Origin: an uncultured Bacilli bacterium
GTDB lineage: Bacteria > Bacillota_I > Bacilli_A > RF39 > UBA660
Direction of reading: 5' to 3'
Assembly: GCA_947598455.1 (NCBI GenBank)
Contig: CANQFI010000078.1
Coordinates: 1 to 7,873 of the forward strand
DNA length: 7,873 bases
In this document: positions 1 to 6,728 of the stretch, piece after piece
How the letters are laid out: each line of letters begins with the position of its first letter
How positions within the stretch are numbered: position 1 is the stretch's first letter
Notes under the pieces: model-generated
Database searches by the model: none
Seen by the model: only the letters and a program-made list of their open reading frames with translations
Told to the model about the DNA's origin: nothing
Position numbers and translations under genes: made by a program

Positions 1-86
1 TAAACATAGTGTTGATTTACGATTATATAACAATAAATACTCTAATTATAAGTAAACTAAAACCCATATATAATAAATAATTATTA

Positions 87-95
87 TGATATAAT
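87..95 (+). promoter_or_regulatory. Extended -10 promoter of the small PH-like gene
   Basis: A perfect TATAAT at 90-95 is preceded by TGA at 87-89, giving a full extended -10 element. No recognisable -35 box lies 16-18 bases upstream, where the sequence is only A and T. The expected transcription start is near 102, leaving a leader of about 15 bases. A strong GGAGG at 106-110 sits six bases before the ATG at 117. Confidence 0.65.
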
Positions 96-116
96 ACTTA
101 TATATGGAGGAATGGT

Positions 117-452
117 ATGTATAATTTTGAACTGCAAAAAGGTGAAGAAACAATATCCATCTTTGATGATATCTATATTAAACAAGGAACAAATGAAAAA
201 GAAACTACAATTATTTTAACTACTAAAAGAATTCTTTTTCTTGATTATCAAAACGATGATCCAAATGAAAATTTAAGAATAGGTCGTGGAGTTCAATACT
301 TAAGAGCTAAAGAAGTCTACTATGAAATGCTTTTAAAAGATATCGAAAAAATTTCTTTTGATAAACTTTATAAAGTACTCTTAAAAAATGGTATCGAATT
401 TGAATTTGAAAATAAAGATTTATATAAATTATTAAAAGAAAATGTTAAATAA
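117..452 (+). CDS. Small cytoplasmic protein, possible bacterial PH-like domain
   Basis: This 111-residue protein has no signal peptide or membrane segment, so it should be cytoplasmic. The start is supported by GGAGG six bases upstream and by the extended -10 promoter just before it. The pattern suggests a small beta-rich fold with a closing helix. A strand reading TTIILTTKRILFLDY (residues 30-44) resembles the 'xxLTxxRIxF' strand of bacterial PH/GRAM-like domains. A segment LLKDIEKISFD (72-82) resembles the 'I.dI..i' strand of the same folds, and a short strand and lysine-rich helix end the protein. Residues 46-68, charged and richer in Asn/Asp, would form a loop. The length fits one such domain and nothing more. 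The gene is a single transcription unit closed by a hairpin that starts inside its stop codon. The PH-like assignment is by pattern only, and the biological role is unknown. Confidence 0.7.
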   Translation: MYNFELQKGEETISIFDDIYIKQGTNEKETTIILTTKRILFLDYQNDDPNENLRIGRGVQYLRAKEVYYEMLLKDIEKISFDKLYKVLLKNGIEFEFENKDLYKLLKENVK

Positions 453-478
453 GAAGTTATTATAATTTCTTTTTTTTT
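451..478 (+). terminator. Rho-independent terminator after the PH-like gene
   Basis: The arms 451-459 and 463-471 pair with one G-U wobble around a three-base loop, and T470-T478 gives a nine-base T run. The hairpin begins inside the TAA stop codon of the upstream gene. The stem is AT-rich and therefore weak, but the U tract is long. The same hairpin sequence recurs at 4708-4739 with a larger loop. Confidence 0.7.
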
Positions 479-511
479 AACAGTTGTTATAAAGCTATTT
501 TTCATAATTTG

Positions 512-520
512 TGATATATT
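512..520 (+). promoter_or_regulatory. Extended -10 promoter of the surface-protein gene
   Basis: TGA at 512-514 followed by TATATT at 515-520 gives an extended -10 with five of six core matches. No convincing -35 is found at 16-18 bases spacing. A TTGTTA at 484-489 is too far away, with a spacer of 25. Transcription would begin near 527, giving a leader of about 20 bases that contains the ribosome binding site. Confidence 0.5.
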
Positions 521-530
521 AACTAAAATA

Positions 531-541
531 GGTGGGTGAAG
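531..541 (+). promoter_or_regulatory. Ribosome binding site that fixes the surface-protein start at 547
   Basis: GGTGGGTGAAG contains a GGGTGA core close to the AGGTGA end of the consensus and lies about six to seven bases before the ATG at 547. A GTG at 532 would give a reading five residues longer, but that codon lies inside this site and has no binding site of its own. The ATG is therefore preferred. The same GGTGG style recurs before 5665 and 7500. Confidence 0.7.
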
Positions 542-546
542 TTAAT

Positions 547-3500
547 ATGAATAATCAAATAATAAGAAAAAGAAGATACATATTTATAGCTATAATTATA
601 TTAATAGTAATATTTTTTATGGCATTTACTAGTAAACCTATTACTAGATTCCTAGCTAATGTTTTAAATAAAAATGAAACTATTAATTACGCTGAGATTG
701 AAGTGTTTGATGCTGAAATTTATACATCTAATGAAGAATTGTTAAAAGAATATAATCAAGATAATATTGAAGATACTACAATTGAAAAAGTAAATATCAA
801 ACTAAAATTTGATATTGATTCTCAAGATTTATATAAAGATGGTAAATGGCAGGGTAATGCAATTTATCAGTTACCGAGTAATGTAAAAGCAATAGCAGAT
901 AACGCAAAAGGTTTTGTTTATAGTAAAGATATCAAAGTCGGAACATTTGTAGCAAATGAAGATAACATAATCTTTAATTTTGATGAAGATGAAATGGAAT
1001 CTGGAAATATTATTTATGGTGATTTCTCGTTTTGGGGTGAAATTGACTTCAGTGATTTAAAATATTCATCTAATTATCGGATTGAGTTTGCTAAAGATGC
1101 TTATTATGATGTAGATATAAAATTATGTACAGCATTAGAACTTGGTAAAAAAGTATCTGAACCAATTGTTGATCAGAAAAATTCAACTATTAAATTTGAT
1201 TATGAAATTACATTATATTCACCAGCTTCAACCAATAGTGAAGAATTAACTATAGAAGATAATCTAACTACAACTGAAAAAGAAGAAGAAAAAATTAAGT
1301 GGTCTGATTTAAAAATCGTATGGACTGATAAAGATGGTAAAGAAAAAGAAATACCTAAAAATTATAAATTGACTATAGATCCTATAAATGGCTTTACTGG
1401 AACATTACCAGCTATGGAATCTGGTGATACAATTAAGATAACTTATTCAGTAACTGAAATATCATCATCAATAACTAATAAAACATATCAAGAAACTAAT
1501 ACAGTTACTGTTAAAACAAAAGATGACAAGATTAATTTAAATGCAAAAGTCGAATCTTTAGTTAGTTCGTTTGTTGGTGATGAATGGTACGACTTAAAAA
1601 TTAAGAAAACTTTAGACGCTGAAAAAAGTGAAGAAACAGAAACGAATACAAAATATTATTACGAAATAGAGGTTACTTCAACAAGAGGAACTATTGGTAA
1701 TGAAATTGATTTTTCAGATGAATTAAATTTATCTGAAAACAAAACAGCAACTATCGAAGATCTTAAAGTATTAAAAATAAAAGAAGATGGAACAGAAGAA
1801 AGCCTAACCGATAAAAGTCTTCTTAAAATTGAAGATAAAAAAATAACCGGAAAATTACCAGCATTAATGAATGGTGAAAAATACTTAATAAGTTATTATT
1901 TAAAAATTGATAGAGATCCTACAGATAAATTTGAAATAACCAATACAGCTAGTGTTTCTGCAAAAGAAGTCAAAGACGAAGCTACTTTAAAATCTTCCTC
2001 TTTTCTAGATGAAAAATTAAACATAACTGCAACCACTGACTCTACTGGGAAAGAAACCTGTGCCCCTTATTATTGTGGTACTTATTATGTTATGAACGCA
2101 GATGTAGAATTTATAGTTACTATCAACGATGATCATCATTTAATAAAGCCTTATTTTTTAATCGATATTTATAATAATAACCACACCGAAATTAGTGAAG
2201 AACTAAATTTTGAATTTTATGATGCTGATACAAATCAAAAATATCACACACAAGTCTTAAAATCACCAATCCGTTTTGTTAATAAAGATGATGCTTTTTA
2301 TGCTGTTGATAAAAACAGCAATGAAGTTAAAATGAATTCTGCAAGAGATACCATAAAAGTTAGATATAAAGTGAAAAATTTGATTAATACGCTTTATTCG
2401 TCTAGAATGCCGAAAATTACAGTTACTTCAAATGAAAGAGAAATAGTTAAATTTGACGATTACGTATCTATTAAAGCTTATAAACAATATTCGTGTAATA
2501 ATTGTGGAGCGGGTTCATATTCGTGTGATAATGTAAAAAGTCATGTTAGCAAAACAAAAATATCTCAAACAGATGTTTCAGATAATTCATTTACTGTCAA
2601 ATGGAAATCAACCATTGATTTGAGTTTGTCAAATAACCAACTTGAAATTAATCAATATTATGTTAAAGAAAACTTAAGTGCTAGCGTTAAAACTGCTCAC
2701 TATTATACCAAAGAACAATTAGATAAAATAAAAATATATGGTGTAAAAAGTGATAATTCAAAAGAAGAAATAAAAAAAGAAAAATACATAATTAATGGAA
2801 TGTATTGTAATAGTGAAAATGATTATTCTTGTTCAACATTAACAACTGATAATACCTTTACATCAGATACTAAATATATTGGTTTTAAATTAACTTTTAA
2901 GGATCAGTTTACAAGTGAACAATACAAAGAAATAACTTATGAAACCGAATCAACTATTGATACCACCAATCTTAAATTTAGTAATATTACTAGTGCTATT
3001 AATACCCAGTGGTTTTATAATGGTCTTAGTTCATGCTTTGGTGCGAGTAGTAATGATAGTTTTGAATATAAAAATTATTCATCTGAAATTGACGATGTCA
3101 TAGAAAAGTATATTTATAATGAAGATGGAACGACTTCAAAAGAAAAAGATGTTAGTTATAATCAAGATAGTTTATATTATAAGGTAGAACTTAATAAAGA
3201 TGGAACACTAGATGGTGATATTACTTATACTGATGAGCTACCTAAAGGCATGGAACTTAATCAAAGTAGTTGGAAATATGGAACCGAAAGTTTTTCTTCA
3301 TATGGATTTAATAAAGGAATCTATCTAGAATCTTCAAACATTGGAGAAGATAGTTTTAGCAATGTTTCGTCAAGTAATTACAAAGTTACTTATGATAAAG
3401 ATACACGAAAGTTAACTGTAACAATACCTGAAACTGTATATCATAATTATTCAAATAATAGTATCTTAAAATTAAATTTATATTATAAAGTTAATATAGT

Positions 3501-4533
3501 TGGTGAATTTGATAAAGATACTGCCTTAATTAACAACGGAAAAGTAACTGCTACTAATGGCGAAAAGAGTTCATCTGCAACAGCTAATATAATTTCTGCT
3601 AAGTTTAATAAAGAATTTATTAGTTATAATGAAGCAATAGGTGAATTAAAATATGGTGTAAAAATCAATGAAACAGGTAAGAGATTACTAGATGGTAAAA
3701 AAATAAAAGTAATCGATACTTTAAAATATCCGTTATCAAAAGATAAAATAGAAAGTATTGAATTAAAAACGGTTAAATTATATTCTCTAGAAAATAATGA
3801 AAAAAGCGAAAAAATAGCTGATTTAGAATTTGAAGTCAAGGACATTGAAGACGGTATATCATTTGAAATAGAAATACCAGATGAGCAAGCATTGTATTTA
3901 GAGTATACATATAAAATAACTTTAACAAATAATTATCCAGAACTATTAGATATTTCAAATGATATTATGATAAAAGGTTCAACAGAAGGCTGGGCGAAAG
4001 ATTCATTATCACAACAAACTGCTGTAGTAGGAATAATAGCTAACGCTTATACAAATGGAACGACTATGTTATTAACTAAAGTAGATAAAAATAATACTAA
4101 TAAGTTTCTTGCTGGAGCTACTTATAGGTTAGAAAGATATACAGGAAATGATTGGTATTATATAGGAGATTTTACTACTGGTGAAGATGGAAATGTTGAA
4201 ATAGGTGAAACAATAGCAGGTAAAAAATTCCTATTTCAAAATGTCGCTTATCGTACTAAAGAAGTAAAAGCACCAGGAGGATATGAAATAAATCCTAATT
4301 ACAACTATATTTATGTATATAATCCATTGATTAAAAAAGAAATAATACCAGAAGATTTTGATAAAAATAATATTAATAATGAAGATGGAAATATTATCTT
4401 ATTAGACACAATTATTAATGTTAATACAGGAGATATTATAAATATTATAATCGTCTTATTTTTAATCATAAGTGTAGTTGGCTTAATAGTGTTATTTAAT
4501 AAACCTAAAAATAAATTTGAATTATCAAAATAA
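547..4533 (+). CDS. Large multidomain surface protein (adhesin/pilin-like) with SpaA domain and sorting-like tail
   Basis: The 1328-residue product is built like a wall-anchored adhesin. Residues 7-10 (RKRR) precede a hydrophobic segment at about 11-27, a signal or membrane anchor without an obvious cleavage site. Residues about 41-200 resemble the first Ig-like domain of fibrinogen/collagen-binding adhesins, with an 'xYxLP' strand and a GDFSFWGEI strand. Then come several beta domains of roughly 120-180 residues (about 200-330, 345-480, 495-645, 665-820, 830-1015, 1018-1165). Three have a Lys near the start and an Asn about 115 residues later (K201/202-N318, K353/354-N466, K1022-N1138), as in isopeptide-bonded pilin domains. 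A SpaA/Cna-B domain follows (about 1172-1290), with LLTKVD (K1178) and EVKAPGGYE (E1239 aligns with the catalytic Glu). The tail is NVNTGD (1291-1296), a hydrophobic helix (about 1297-1317) and a Lys-containing end. Nine Cys fall mostly in pairs or clusters. The gene stands alone between two terminators, with no sortase nearby. Ligand unknown; the class call is firm, the individual domain limits are approximate. Confidence 0.85.
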   Translation: MNNQIIRKRRYIFIAIIILIVIFFMAFTSKPITRFLANVLNKNETINYAEIEVFDAEIYTSNEELLKEYNQDNIEDTTIEKVNIKLKFDIDSQDLYKDGKWQGNAIYQLPSNVKAIADNAKGFVYSKDIKVGTFVANEDNIIFNFDEDEMESGNIIYGDFSFWGEIDFSDLKYSSNYRIEFAKDAYYDVDIKLCTALELGKKVSEPIVDQKNSTIKFDYEITLYSPASTNSEELTIEDNLTTTEKEEEKIKWSDLKIVWTDKDGKEKEIPKNYKLTIDPINGFTGTLPAMESGDTIKITYSVTEISSSITNKTYQETNTVTVKTKDDKINLNAKVESLVSSFVGDEWYDLKIKKTLDAEKSEETETNTKYYYEIEVTSTRGTIGNEIDFSDELNLSENKTATIEDLKVLKIKEDGTEESLTDKSLLKIEDKKITGKLPALMNGEKYLISYYLKIDRDPTDKFEITNTASVSAKEVKDEATLKSSSFLDEKLNITATTDSTGKETCAPYYCGTYYVMNADVEFIVTINDDHHLIKPYFLIDIYNNNHTEISEELNFEFYDADTNQKYHTQVLKSPIRFVNKDDAFYAVDKNSNEVKMNSARDTIKVRYKVKNLINTLYSSRMPKITVTSNEREIVKFDDYVSIKAYKQYSCNNCGAGSYSCDNVKSHVSKTKISQTDVSDNSFTVKWKSTIDLSLSNNQLEINQYYVKENLSASVKTAHYYTKEQLDKIKIYGVKSDNSKEEIKKEKYIINGMYCNSENDYSCSTLTTDNTFTSDTKYIGFKLTFKDQFTSEQYKEITYETESTIDTTNLKFSNITSAINTQWFYNGLSSCFGASSNDSFEYKNYSSEIDDVIEKYIYNEDGTTSKEKDVSYNQDSLYYKVELNKDGTLDGDITYTDELPKGMELNQSSWKYGTESFSSYGFNKGIYLESSNIGEDSFSNVSSSNYKVTYDKDTRKLTVTIPETVYHNYSNNSILKLNLYYKVNIVGEFDKDTALINNGKVTATNGEKSSSATANIISAKFNKEFISYNEAIGELKYGVKINETGKRLLDGKKIKVIDTLKYPLSKDKIESIELKTVKLYSLENNEKSEKIADLEFEVKDIEDGISFEIEIPDEQALYLEYTYKITLTNNYPELLDISNDIMIKGSTEGWAKDSLSQQTAVVGIIANAYTNGTTMLLTKVDKNNTNKFLAGATYRLERYTGNDWYYIGDFTTGEDGNVEIGETIAGKKFLFQNVAYRTKEVKAPGGYEINPNYNYIYVYNPLIKKEIIPEDFDKNNINNEDGNIILLDTIINVNTGDIINIIIVLFLIISVVGLIVLFNKPKNKFELSK

Positions 4534-4707
4534 ATAAAACTTATTATAATTGTGTAGTTAATTTAAAAGATGAACAATATACTAGAGTTTGCTATAAAGA
4601 ATAAAAAAATTCTTTCATAAAATTATCATAAGCAATTATAAATTATAATTAATAATTAATCTCTAAAAATTAATTATTAATAAAATATAATAAATAAATT
4701 AATAAAT
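4534..4707. other. AT-rich intergenic stretch with a possible gene-end remnant
   Basis: No complete gene is visible here. The + strand frame at 4518-4605 stays open for 28 codons, has no ATG, and ends in TAA. Its last residues, YNCVVNLKDEQYTRVCYKE, look more protein-like than random AT-rich sequence and carry two cysteines, so this could be the leftover end of a lost gene. A 7-bp hairpin (4596-4602 with 4609-4615, loop of A) overlaps its stop and has only a short T run, so it would be a weak terminator at best. The rest, from about 4620, is almost purely A and T and includes the inverted repeat listed separately. Confidence 0.35.
4648..4681. repeat. Perfect 13-bp AT-only inverted repeat
   Basis: ATTAATAATTAAT at 4648-4660 is the exact reverse complement of 4669-4681, with an eight-base spacer (4661-4668). 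The stem has no G or C, so as RNA it would be weak. As DNA it could be a cruciform or protein-binding palindrome, or simply a chance product of AT-rich composition. Confidence 0.5.
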
Positions 4708-4739
4708 AAGAAGTTATTTTAATAATAATTTCTTTTTTT
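4708..4739 (+). terminator. Rho-independent terminator upstream of lgt
   Basis: The arms 4708-4718 and 4724-4734 form an 11-bp stem with one G-U pair and a five-base loop, followed by T4733-T4739. This probably ends the surface-protein transcript, about 175 bases past its stop codon. Both arms match the terminator at 451-478, including the wobble position, and only the loop region differs, by six extra bases. Confidence 0.7.
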
Positions 4740-4771
4740 ATTATAATGCTCTAAAGTTAATAATAATTATG

Positions 4772-4780
4772 TGGTATAAT
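4772..4780 (+). promoter_or_regulatory. Extended -10 promoter of the lgt-mrnC-rlmB-sigH operon
   Basis: TGG at 4772-4774 followed by a perfect TATAAT at 4775-4780 makes an extended -10. The expected -35 position (4751-4757) reads as AT-rich sequence without a TTGACA match. Transcription should begin near 4787, just before the AAGGAGG at 4791-4797 that serves the ATG at 4804. The leader is therefore very short, with no room for a riboswitch. Confidence 0.7.
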
Positions 4781-4803
4781 ACGATTACTGAAGGAGGAAT
4801 ATT

Positions 4804-5616
4804 ATGAATCCAGAAATATTTCATATTGGTATTTTTAGTGTTAGATGGTATTCAGTTTTAATCTTAATAGGTATTATAATAGCTTACTTTTTAGCTGTTA
4901 AAGAAGCTAAAAAATTCAATATATCCCAAGACTTTATATTTGATTTAGCTTTTTGGGTTATAATTATCGGTATTTTAGGGGCTAGATTATATTATGTTGC
5001 CTTTAATTTAAAAAGTTATCTACCTCATCCATTAAGTATCTTTGCCGTTTGGGAAGGTGGCTTAGCTATTCATGGTGGGATCATCTTTGGACTTATTACC
5101 TTAGTCATCTACTGTAAAACTCATAAAGTTAGTATTTTACGAATGATGGATATTGCTGTTCCTTCCCTAATAATTGCTCAAGCTATTGGTCGTTGGGGCA
5201 ACTTCTTTAATAGTGAAGCTCATGGTTTTGCTACAACTTTAGAAAATTTACAAAATCTACATATTCCTAACTTTATTATTAATGGTATGAAAATAAATGG
5301 TATTTATTACCATCCAACATTTTTATATGAATCAATATGGTGTATTCTAGGTTTTATAGTTCTTATTCTTGTTCGCAGATTTTATCGTTATTTAAAAACT
5401 GGTCAACTAAGTTGCATTTATCTAATGTGGTATGGTGTTGGAAGATACTTTGTTGAATCATTAAGAACAGATTCATTAATGTTTTATAATTTTAGAGTTG
5501 CTCAATTAGTAAGTTTATCAACCTTTATTATAGGTTTAATATTCTTTCTTTATTTATGTTTTAATCAATTAAATAAAGGTTTATACTATCCTAAAAATAA
5601 AAAAGAAATTAAGTAA
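4804..5616 (+). CDS. lgt: Prolipoprotein diacylglyceryl transferase
   Basis: Lgt moves diacylglycerol from phosphatidylglycerol to the lipobox cysteine of preprolipoproteins, the first step of lipoprotein maturation, in the cytoplasmic membrane. The 270-residue protein is of family length and has about seven hydrophobic segments. The family signature is intact: GRWGNFFNSEAHG at 129-141, with the essential Arg at 130. Other conserved parts are the HGG at 90-92 (counterpart of the E. coli catalytic-region His), HPTFLYES at 170-177 and GRYFVESLRTD at 213-223, which carries the second conserved Arg region. The ATG has a near-perfect AAGGAGG six bases upstream. It appears to be the first gene of an operon, with mrnC 48 bases later and no terminator between. 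The lgt-mrnC neighbourhood is not the Bacillus arrangement, where cysS precedes mrnC. Its presence implies the cell makes lipoproteins. Confidence 0.97.
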   Translation: MNPEIFHIGIFSVRWYSVLILIGIIIAYFLAVKEAKKFNISQDFIFDLAFWVIIIGILGARLYYVAFNLKSYLPHPLSIFAVWEGGLAIHGGIIFGLITLVIYCKTHKVSILRMMDIAVPSLIIAQAIGRWGNFFNSEAHGFATTLENLQNLHIPNFIINGMKINGIYYHPTFLYESIWCILGFIVLILVRRFYRYLKTGQLSCIYLMWYGVGRYFVESLRTDSLMFYNFRVAQLVSLSTFIIGLIFFLYLCFNQLNKGLYYPKNKKEIK

Positions 5617-5651
5617 AAATTTGCAAATTAATAAGATTATGATAAATTATT

Positions 5652-5660
5652 GGTGGTGGT
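5652..5660 (+). promoter_or_regulatory. GGTGGTGGT ribosome binding site that fixes the mrnC start
   Basis: GGTGGTGGT ends four bases before the ATG at 5665. An upstream TTG at 5650 would add MVVVF, but those codons are themselves this repeated binding site. The family also begins close to the HENPLILAYMGD segment, so the ATG at 5665 is preferred. The site resembles those before 547 and 7500. Confidence 0.65.
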
Positions 5661-5664
5661 ATTT

Positions 5665-6030
5665 ATGCATGAAAATCCTTTAATCCTAGCTTATATGGGA
5701 GATACAATATATGAACAACATATAAGAGAATTCCTAATTAGAAAAGGAATATGTAAAATAGGTGACTTACAAGCTCAAAGTTTAAATTATGTTAGTGCTA
5801 AAAGCCAAAGAAGACATTTAGAAAGACTAGAAAATGCTAACTTCCTAACACCCGAAGAACTAGATATCGTAAAGTGGGGCCGTAATGCTAAGGGAACTCA
5901 TAATAAAAGTACTGATATTGTTACATATCGTTTAGCAACTGGTCTTGAAACATTAATTGGTAAATTATATTTTGCTGGTAATTTAAATCGTATTAAAGAA
6001 ATTATGGATTTTATAGTAGGTGAAGAATAA
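5665..6030 (+). CDS. mrnC: Mini-ribonuclease 3
   Basis: MrnC is a dsRNA-cleaving RNase III-type dimer without an RNA-binding domain. In Bacillus it trims the ends of 23S rRNA precursor in the cytoplasm. From the ATG at 5665 the protein has 121 residues, at the short end for the family. The catalytic-Asp motif is LAYMGDTIYE (D13). Further conserved parts are NYVSAKSQ (41-48), the GRNAKGTHNKS loop (72-82) and ATGLETLIGKLYFAGN (91-106), whose E95 corresponds to the second conserved acidic residue. The stop codon overlaps the rlmB start by one base (TAATG), which indicates translational coupling. This fits the known mrnC-rlmB pairing of two 23S rRNA-acting enzymes. Confidence 0.95.
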   Translation: MHENPLILAYMGDTIYEQHIREFLIRKGICKIGDLQAQSLNYVSAKSQRRHLERLENANFLTPEELDIVKWGRNAKGTHNKSTDIVTYRLATGLETLIGKLYFAGNLNRIKEIMDFIVGEE

Positions 6031-6713
6031 TGAAAGTATTTGGTAAAAATGTCTTTAATGAATTAAAAGAAAATGTTAAATCAATTAAAAAAGTCTATCT
6101 AGCGAACAATTTTAATGATAAAGAAATAATCGACTTTATTAAAGAGAATAAAATAAGTTATTCAACTATGGATATTCATAAAATGGACGGTATGGTTGAA
6201 GGTAAACATCAGGGAATAATTATCGTTATTGATGATTATGAATATGCTGATTACAAAAAAATGTTAAATGATAATGTAGTTGTTATGTTAGACCATCTTG
6301 AAGATCCTCATAACTTTGGCGCAATTATTAGAACTTGTGAAGCTGCTGGTATCAAATCAATTATTATTCCTAAAGATCGTAGTGTTAGTGTAACATCAAC
6401 TGTAATGAGAACAAGTAGTGGCGCCTTAGAACATGTTAATATTGCCATGGTTAATAACTTAGTAAATGTCATTGATGATTTTAAAAATAATGGCTACTTT
6501 GTCTATGCTGCCGATATGGATGGTGAAAACTACAAAAATGTTTCTTATGCTGATAAAGTCCTATTAGTTATTGGCAGCGAAGGCAATGGTGTTGGACGTT
6601 TAGTTAAGAAAAATTGTGATGTTATCTTAGCTATTCCTCAATATGGTCATGTTAATAGTTTAAATGCTTCCGTAGCAGCTGCTATTTTAATATATGGTAT
6701 AGTAAATAAATAA
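6030..6713 (+). CDS. rlmB: 23S rRNA 2'-O-ribose methyltransferase, TrmH/RlmB family (SPOUT)
   Basis: RlmB-type enzymes methylate the 2'-O of a guanosine in domain V of 23S rRNA (G2251 in E. coli) using S-adenosylmethionine. The 227-residue protein has an N-terminal RNA-binding domain (about 1-68, ending in EGKHQGIIIV) and a SPOUT knot domain (about 82-227). The three SpoU motifs are intact: LDHLEDPHNFGAIIRTCEAA (87-106, with N95, G97 and R101), VIGSEGNGVGRLVKKNCD (180-197, with E184), and IPQYGHVNSLNASVAAAIL (202-220, with S210, L211, N212). The start overlaps the mrnC stop, and AGGTGAAG at 6018-6025 provides the binding site. The usual B. subtilis neighbour yacP is missing downstream, and sigH follows after 15 bases. 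Exact target is inferred from the family and the position; a related rRNA/tRNA 2'-O-methylase is the alternative. Confidence 0.93.
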   Translation: MKVFGKNVFNELKENVKSIKKVYLANNFNDKEIIDFIKENKISYSTMDIHKMDGMVEGKHQGIIIVIDDYEYADYKKMLNDNVVVMLDHLEDPHNFGAIIRTCEAAGIKSIIIPKDRSVSVTSTVMRTSSGALEHVNIAMVNNLVNVIDDFKNNGYFVYAADMDGENYKNVSYADKVLLVIGSEGNGVGRLVKKNCDVILAIPQYGHVNSLNASVAAAILIYGIVNK

Positions 6714-6728
6714 TTATCGAGGTAGTAT

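Noticed and set aside
532..546. GTG start giving five extra residues on the surface protein
   Set aside because: The GTG lies within the ribosome binding site for the ATG at 547 and has no upstream site of its own.
3624..3845. Minus-strand frame of 73 codons inside the surface-protein gene
   Set aside because: No ribosome binding site, composition explained by the complement of the coding strand, and fully inside a well-supported gene.
5621..5648. Possible internal promoter before mrnC (TTGCAA, 16-base spacer, TGATAAATT)
   Set aside because: Both boxes are weak (four of six) and the start would fall at the ribosome binding site, leaving almost no leader. Readthrough from lgt explains expression.
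431..6081. Exact 20-base match between 431-450 and 6062-6081
   Set aside because: Both encode LKENVK in genes with strong codon bias toward AAA, GAA and AAT; the flanks do not match, so shared codon choice is a sufficient explanation.
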